Of a stretch of DNA of 64,000 nt, positions 59,244 through 64,000 are shown piece by piece. The DNA is from Bacteroidales bacterium UBA6229. Lineage in GTDB: Bacteria > Bacteroidota > Bacteroidia > Bacteroidales > F082. Position 1 is the first letter of the stretch. Each line of letters opens with the position of its first letter. The translations under genes were made by a program, and so were the position numbers. The DNA is taken from contig DJWN01000051.1 of NCBI GenBank assembly GCA_002440975.1, forward strand, positions 7,320 to 71,319. The letters run 5' to 3'. The notes under the pieces are model-generated. The model had not been told where the DNA came from, ran no database searches, and was given only the letters and a program-made list of their open reading frames with translations.

Positions 59244-60071
59244 ATGGCAAAGCAAAAACAGTCAGACAAAGAAGTGGAGATGTCGTTTTGGGAGCACCTG
59301 GAAGAGCTGCGCTGGCATATTGTACGCAGTGTGGTCGTTGTTGTTGTGCTGTCGGTTGTTGCTTTTTTAAACCGCAAACTGGTGTTTGATATGCTGGTGC
59401 TTGCTCCCGGGAAGGCTGATTTTTTTACAAACCGGATGTTGTGCAAAGCTGGCGAATTGCTTAATATTGAAGCCATCTGCATGGACGATCTTAACCTTCA
59501 GATCATAAACATCAATATGTCGGGGCAGTTTCTCACGCATATGTACATCTCATTCATTACGGGCTTGATATTGGCTTTCCCGTTTGTGCTTAATGAGGTT
59601 TGGCGGTTTGTGAGGCCGGCCTTGCACGAAGGCGAAGCTAGATATTCCAGTGGAGCCGTTGTTATTAGCTCGGCCTTGTTTTTTTTGGGCGTATTATTCA
59701 GTTATTTCCTGATCGTACCGCTAACGATCAATTTTTTAGGGACTTATCAGGTGAGTGAAACAGTGGCCAATCAAATCTCGCTGCAGTCGTATATCAGCAC
59801 GGTTATCTCTGTAATTTTTGCGGTGGGCTTGGTTTTTGAGCTACCGATTCTGATCTATTTCCTCACCAAAATTGGCTTGATCACACCTGCTTTTATGCGG
59901 CGTAACCGCAAATATACGGTTGTTATTTTGCTGATTGTTTCAGCGATTATTACCCCTCCTGATGTGTTTAGCCAGATACTTGTCGTCATACCACTCATGG
60001 GGCTTTATGAATTAAGTATTCTGGTTTCGGATCGTATTGTTAAGAAGCAGGCGAGGATGGAGAAAGGGTAA
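59244..60071 (+). CDS. tatC: Twin-arginine translocase subunit TatC
   Basis: A 275-residue inner-membrane protein with six helices. MSFWEHLEELRWHIVRS is the TatC N-terminal signature (binding of the twin-arginine signal), and FxFxPFVLNEVWRFVRPAL and the last helix ITPPDVFSQILVVIPLMGLYE are family blocks. It inserts folded proteins across the membrane. Start at 59244 is preferred to a TTG nine bases upstream. tatA is not in the window. gldA follows after a 258-base spacer on the same strand. Confidence 0.94.
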   Translation: MAKQKQSDKEVEMSFWEHLEELRWHIVRSVVVVVVLSVVAFLNRKLVFDMLVLAPGKADFFTNRMLCKAGELLNIEAICMDDLNLQIININMSGQFLTHMYISFITGLILAFPFVLNEVWRFVRPALHEGEARYSSGAVVISSALFFLGVLFSYFLIVPLTINFLGTYQVSETVANQISLQSYISTVISVIFAVGLVFELPILIYFLTKIGLITPAFMRRNRKYTVVILLIVSAIITPPDVFSQILVVIPLMGLYELSILVSDRIVKKQARMEKG

Positions 60072-60135
60072 TTTGGAGGCTGCATGGAGCAAGGAATTTT
60101 TATTTGCACTTTACTCTTTGTGAAAGTTTTTACAT

Positions 60136-60188
60136 TACCCACATTTTGTCCTTGACGGAACCGTCCCGTTAGTGACTTATGGTGGGTA
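60136..60188. repeat. Nested inverted repeats between tatC and gldA
   Basis: TACCCAC (60136-60142) and GTGGGTA (60182-60188) are perfectly complementary. Inside lies GACG-GAAC-CGTC (60154-60165). The pair would form a structured stem in RNA or a cruciform. No T tract follows, so it is not a simple terminator. It could be a leader for gldA, a processing site or a remnant repeat. Confidence 0.5.
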
Positions 60189-60306
60189 GCATGGTCGTTG
60201 GTTTGCAAAAGTCCTTTTATGACAGCATAATATTTTTACTGATAAGAGAAGCTGTTCTTTTTCGAAGCCTTAACATTTCGATTTAGCCTGATTGGTTCAG
60301 AAAAAC

Positions 60307-60314
60307 TAATTTTG
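60307..60314 (+). promoter_or_regulatory. Bacteroidota -7 box before gldA
   Basis: TAATTTTG matches TAnnTTTG, 15 bases before the ATG, giving a very short leader. Confidence 0.4.
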
Positions 60315-60329
60315 CAAAAAAAGATAAGG

Positions 60330-61238
60330 ATGTCGGTATTGGTAAAGGATTTGTCGAAACGATACGGAACTCAGCTGGCACTGGATCAGGTGAGTCTTGA
60401 GATAAAAAAAGGAGAGGTCGTGGGGCTTTTGGGGCCTAATGGAGCGGGTAAATCAACCCTGATGAAAGTTTTGAGCTGTTTTATCCCGCCCAGCAGCGGA
60501 ACAGCCAGTGTGAACGATTTTGATGTGATTGGCAACTCCATGGAAGTGCGCAGGCTGGTTGGGTATTTGCCGGAGCATAACCCTTTGTACATGGATATGT
60601 ATGTTCGCGAATACCTGCATTTTGTGGCTGGTGTGCATAAGTTAGGCAAAAATGCCAAACATCGAATTGATGAGCTGATTGCGCTTACAGGACTTACCAT
60701 TGAGGTGAATAAAAAGATCGGGGCACTGTCGAAAGGTTATCGGCAGCGTGTCGGTCTTGCTCAGGCCATGATGCATAATCCGGATGTGTTGATTCTGGAT
60801 GAACCGACCAGCGGTCTCGATCCCAATCAGCTGGTGGATATCAGGGCTCTGATCAAATCGCTGGGTAAGGAAAAAACGGTTATCCTCTCCACACATATCA
60901 TGCAGGAAGTAGAAGCCATTTGCGATCGGGCCATCATCATCAATAAAGGCCGTATCGTTGCCGACGACAGTACTTCCAACCTCAAGCACCAACAGAAGAA
61001 TAATGTACTCGAAGTGCAGTTCGAAGAAGAGATAAAGGCAGATTTGTTACGACAGATCAGCGGTGTGAAAAACCTGCGTGAGATCAGCAACCGGCACTGG
61101 CTGATCGAATACCACGAAAAGGAAAACCTGCGTAAAAACCTCATGCAATGGGCTATGGATAAAGAGTTCAATATCACGAGCCTTCAACAAAAAAGCCTGA
61201 GCATGGAAGAAGCCTTTCAGGAACTCACAAAGGGATAA
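60330..61238 (+). CDS. gldA: Gliding-associated ABC transporter ATP-binding protein GldA
   Basis: A 302-residue ABC ATPase. Walker A GPNGAGKST near 35-43, signature LSKGYRQRVGLAQ near 130-142, Walker B VLILDEPTSGLDPN near 150-163 and the switch His in LSTHIMQEVE. The C-terminal 70 residues (ISNRHWLIEYHEKENLR...) match GldA, which with GldF and GldG forms an ABC transporter tied to gliding in flavobacteria. gldF and gldG do not follow; a 777-base gap does. Start at 60330 is chosen because an earlier TTG adds only weak sequence. Confidence 0.85.
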   Translation: MSVLVKDLSKRYGTQLALDQVSLEIKKGEVVGLLGPNGAGKSTLMKVLSCFIPPSSGTASVNDFDVIGNSMEVRRLVGYLPEHNPLYMDMYVREYLHFVAGVHKLGKNAKHRIDELIALTGLTIEVNKKIGALSKGYRQRVGLAQAMMHNPDVLILDEPTSGLDPNQLVDIRALIKSLGKEKTVILSTHIMQEVEAICDRAIIINKGRIVADDSTSNLKHQQKNNVLEVQFEEEIKADLLRQISGVKNLREISNRHWLIEYHEKENLRKNLMQWAMDKEFNITSLQQKSLSMEEAFQELTKG

Positions 61239-61412
61239 GTTTTTTTGATTGTTTTTTTACCATTTATCTGATAGCCTGTATTTATTAGTCTGCAATACTT
61301 TTTTGTGCAAAGCTGTTTACCTCTGGATTTTTGGTGATTAAGGCTGACCGTTCGTCTTGTGAAAGCTTTCAGGATTACTCAATTCCTGGCAAACATAATG
61401 TTGCCTTTGAAT

Positions 61413-61437
61413 AAAAAAAACCGCCCGGGAGGGCGGT
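61413..61437 (-). terminator. GC-rich terminator with no known upstream gene
   Basis: On the minus strand ACCGCCC pairs with GGGCGGT around TCCC and is followed by eight T. It has the form of an efficient terminator, yet no minus-strand gene lies upstream within the window. On the plus strand there is no T run. Confidence 0.7.
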
Positions 61438-61964
61438 CAAATTATGAAAAACAAACAAAACAAGTTGTTGGACGATTCGCAAATGATGTGCCAAAAACTG
61501 AAATATTTGAGATTCAATAATTTATACTATCCTTTTTTGAGTTGTTGTCCCTTTTATGGAATAAAATTCCTGATAATGGAATAAATTCGGCTTTTCAATG
61601 ACCAATTGCCCAGGCAATCAATTATAAAATATTGATATACAGTTGTATATAATTGAATTACTAAAACACGCAAAATGACCAGGAAGATTCCAAATACCGG
61701 AATACTAATTCAACAGAGACCAAAGTGTTTTTGAAGTGACCAATATCAAAAGTTTTCCTTCTGCATAATGAGGTCATTTCAAATTTTTAGAATGACAGTT
61801 AGTTTTTTCAGAGAATAATCTATTCATCAAGAATTCAGCCTTTTGCATTTTATGGTAATAGCAAGAGTGTTCTGTTCACTTATATCATTGGTGTTTCGGC
61901 AGGCCGGCAACTTGAAATAAACGACCGTTCACCCATCTTGGATGAGTTTATTTTTTGGCTTGAG

Positions 61965-61972
61965 TACCTTTG
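61965..61972 (+). promoter_or_regulatory. Bacteroidota -7 box before the Asp-box cargo gene
   Basis: TACCTTTG matches TAnnTTTG, 43 bases before the ATG. Confidence 0.45.
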
Positions 61973-62015
61973 TTTCCAAAGAATTATTAATTTCTCATTA
62001 AATAAATTTTAAACC

Positions 62016-63971
62016 ATGAAAAAAGTTCTACTTTCCTTTTTGGTTTTTGGATTTCTGGCTACGGGCCTTCAGGCTCAACAGAGTCCCGATCTGAAAATCA
62101 GATCTGCCAAAGCAGATAAATTTGCAGGACTGGATGAGCAGTCTGTAAGAACAAACGCAACTCCTTCGGTAATTGAAATGCCGGAAGTTGCAATTCCTAA
62201 TGATGTAAATATTGTAACCCAAATCGCTATTGGCAGGGCAGCCAATGCTTATGGTTTTTTTGTTGATGGCCGTACAGCCAGTGTATGGGTTGACAACAGA
62301 CTCAACACCGTTAGTTTTACTCACCGTCAGGAGATTCCAAGTGGAAATAATCTGGGATATGATATTTCGACTGATGGCGGCCTTAACTGGGAAAACAATA
62401 TCAATATGTACGATGCAACGGCCACAGGAGCCAGCCCGGCTCGTTATCCGATGGGCGGTTTTATCAATCCCGAAGGCAATACCGATCCTGCCAATGCAGT
62501 GCAAACTTTTGTGGCTCCTACCTTGGATGGTAGTCAGGGCACAGCTGGTTCATGGGGTGGATTAGCAGTTGGATCAATACCCTTTGGAAATCCGGCACAG
62601 CAATGGCAGGATAACTGGGCAACCAGTGGCAGCCAAAGATGGTTTCTTCCTGATGCCTTCCATATCACCCAGCAGGGAACGGTATTTTTTATTGACGAAT
62701 TAACTGAATGGGATGGATCTGCATCTACCTATCTTGGCAGTATCACGATAGTCAAAGGTGTTTACGATGAAAGTATAGGAGAGATGGAATACACTTTACA
62801 ATCTATTGATGTTCCGGTTAATTCGGAAGATGGCATCAACGATATTGAAATCGCTTTTGCCCCTGACGGACAAACTGGATATATCTCCATTTTGACTAAT
62901 TTGGAAGAAACCCTTCCTTATACTTCTTATCATCCTGTGCTCTTCAAAACTACCGATGGAGGCGAAACCTGGACCCCTGATCCAATAGAAGTACAACTGG
63001 GTGGAGCTGCCGGTTTAACTGCTATTCAGGAGCATCTCCCTGATGAATACCTGGAAGCCTATTTTGATCCGGAACCAGTACCACCAAGAGATGAGATAGC
63101 CTATTATATTGGTTACAACCAGGATCTTCTGGTTGATGCCTGGGGAAACCCACACATTGCTGGTACAGTTATGCTTGCTGACTTGGAAGAAGGAACCATA
63201 GCAACCGGAGGTGGATTTATTGCCAGTTTCCATATCTGGTCACCTGATGGTGGCGAAACCTGGGATTCATTTAAACTGGCAACCCTGAATCAGTTTAGTG
63301 CAGAAATTGGTGACGTTGTGCAATACAATCGTCCGCAGATTTCAGCTTCATGGGATGGTTCAATTGTGTTCTTCTCCTGGCTCGACAGCGATATTGAAGA
63401 TGCAGAAGATAACTCTCGTCCTGACATTTATTTCCGTGAGTTCTTGCCTTATATGGGCGAAAATGGAACCCATGGAGAAGAAGTGATCAACGTAACACAG
63501 TTTTCTGCAGCCATGTGGACAGCCAACTGGGCCACCATGCCTTATTATGTATTTACAGAAGACATGGGTAACAATACAGTAAAATGCACCATTCCGTGGG
63601 TTTATCAGAAGCTTGACAATCTAAATCCTGATATACCAGTACAGTTCTATTACATACCTGATTTTGTAAAGACCTACGCCATCACCGGAACCCCGGAGAT
63701 TAGTAGCGAAGCAGTTGCCTCTGTAAGTCAGAATTATCCTAATCCTTTCTCAAAAGAAACACAGATTACCATTTCGCTCGTAAAAGCCAGTGATGTAAAA
63801 CTTGCTGTATATAACATTACAGGTCAGGTGGTATTGTCAGAAGATATGGGATACAGAAATGCTGGCAGCTTTACTGCAAAAATAAGTGCCAATGAACTGC
63901 CAACCGGCGTATATTTCTACACCGTTGAAGCCGGATCGCAAAAAGTGACCCGCAAGATGATTGTGCAATAA
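62016..63971 (+). CDS. Secreted protein with Asp-box repeats and type IX sorting domain
   Basis: A 651-residue exported protein. Signal peptide ends near LQAQ. The body contains sialidase-type Asp boxes such as ISTDGGLNWE, TTDGGETWTP and SPDGGETWDS, suggesting a beta-propeller fold, but sialidase catalytic residues are not evident. The last 80 residues are a typical type IX sorting domain: VSQNYPNPFSKETQI, VYNITGQVV, LPTGVYFYTVEAG and KMIVQ at the very end. The protein should cross the outer membrane via the T9SS and attach to the surface. Ligand or enzyme activity is unknown. It is not linked to neighbours. Confidence 0.93.
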   Translation: MKKVLLSFLVFGFLATGLQAQQSPDLKIRSAKADKFAGLDEQSVRTNATPSVIEMPEVAIPNDVNIVTQIAIGRAANAYGFFVDGRTASVWVDNRLNTVSFTHRQEIPSGNNLGYDISTDGGLNWENNINMYDATATGASPARYPMGGFINPEGNTDPANAVQTFVAPTLDGSQGTAGSWGGLAVGSIPFGNPAQQWQDNWATSGSQRWFLPDAFHITQQGTVFFIDELTEWDGSASTYLGSITIVKGVYDESIGEMEYTLQSIDVPVNSEDGINDIEIAFAPDGQTGYISILTNLEETLPYTSYHPVLFKTTDGGETWTPDPIEVQLGGAAGLTAIQEHLPDEYLEAYFDPEPVPPRDEIAYYIGYNQDLLVDAWGNPHIAGTVMLADLEEGTIATGGGFIASFHIWSPDGGETWDSFKLATLNQFSAEIGDVVQYNRPQISASWDGSIVFFSWLDSDIEDAEDNSRPDIYFREFLPYMGENGTHGEEVINVTQFSAAMWTANWATMPYYVFTEDMGNNTVKCTIPWVYQKLDNLNPDIPVQFYYIPDFVKTYAITGTPEISSEAVASVSQNYPNPFSKETQITISLVKASDVKLAVYNITGQVVLSEDMGYRNAGSFTAKISANELPTGVYFYTVEAGSQKVTRKMIVQ

Positions 63972-64000
63972 GCCGATCGTAAGATTTTTTTAGTTAACAC

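Larger units (their letters stand above)
61239..62015. other. Long non-coding gap rich in palindromes
   Basis: These 777 bases have no supported gene. They hold a minus-strand terminator at 61413-61437, the perfect palindrome ATTGCC-CA-GGCAAT at 61603-61616, a larger imperfect cruciform at 61619-61655 (CAATTA...TATAC and GTATATAATTG), and a short stem (CCCATC-TTG-GATGAG) near 61930-61946. A plus-strand frame of 46 codons at 61444-61584 starts right after the terminator, but its composition is not convincing. A -7 box for the last gene is at 61965-61972. A minus-strand small RNA ending at the terminator is possible. Confidence 0.45.

Noticed and set aside
61444..61584. A 46-codon plus-strand frame after the orphan terminator
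   Set aside because: Biased but unconvincing composition, no promoter, and the sequence overlaps a region better explained by a minus-strand transcript.
1..64000. Defence island, prophage, CRISPR array or insertion sequence
   Set aside because: No transposase, integrase, Cas or recognised defence gene, and no regularly spaced repeats were seen; the DUF4143 gene alone is not enough to claim an island.

Overview
The window is chromosomal DNA from a member of the Bacteroidota, most likely class Bacteroidia; genus cannot be read from sequence alone. Supporting signs are gliding/type IX secretion lipoproteins and ATPase (GldH, GldB, GldA), two secreted proteins with type IX C-terminal sorting domains, a SusC-like TonB-dependent receptor with a carboxypeptidase-regulatory domain, a menaquinone operon in the usual Bacteroidota order, a PSP1 protein of RicT type next to holB, and many copies of the Bacteroidota -7 promoter box TAnnTTTG. 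The DNA is moderately AT-rich throughout. I found no insertion sequence, prophage, CRISPR array or rRNA.

Layout. 0-14 kb: the 3' end of sdhB, a small envelope pair, the holB-ricT-gldH-mrcA cluster, a polytopic GT-C-like membrane protein, a TonB-C-like/PAP2 pair, a SAM hydroxide adenosyltransferase and phoH-purC. 14-24 kb: a small secreted repeat protein, a SirB1-like protein, the yicC-gmk-MDR-nadD operon, a TPR membrane protein with a LytTR regulator and a cardiolipin synthase-like protein, rocD and superoxide dismutase. 24-40 kb: a TonB-dependent receptor, rpmB, a SlyD-like isomerase, an unlisted 36-residue membrane protein, a large receiver/PPDK_N protein, nitroreductase, an aspartase fused to a cyclic-nucleotide-type domain, a DegT aminotransferase, a DUF4143 ATPase, a GNAT-like protein, mgtE with a structured leader, and trxB. 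40-64 kb: tRNA-Pro(GGG), a haem-binding protein, an FG-GAP type IX cargo, the comM-menI-menF-menD-menB-menA-menC-menE run, gldB, two small beta-barrels, nadE, a NifU-like protein and apbC, an FAD oxidoreductase, tatC, gldA, and a type IX cargo with Asp-box repeats.

How it fits together. Most genes are core housekeeping: respiration (sdhB, menaquinone), NAD synthesis (nadD, nadE), purine and nucleotide supply (purC, gmk), Fe-S assembly (NifU-like, apbC), envelope growth (mrcA, cls, PAP2) and secretion (tatC, gld genes, sorting-domain cargo). There is no obvious defence island or metabolic gene cluster of unknown type.

The most interesting unexplained element is the leader of mgtE. A strong Shine-Dalgarno sequence, rare in this phylum, is buried in a hairpin next to the start codon, and an upstream segment can form a mutually exclusive helix. 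This looks like a translational riboswitch, but I cannot assign it to a known class. Other points worth a check are the two-receiver PPDK_N protein without a phosphohistidine domain, the aspartase fusion, the DIPFNT-repeat secreted protein, the small membrane protein at 28.3-28.4 kb, and the palindrome-rich 777-base gap before the last gene.
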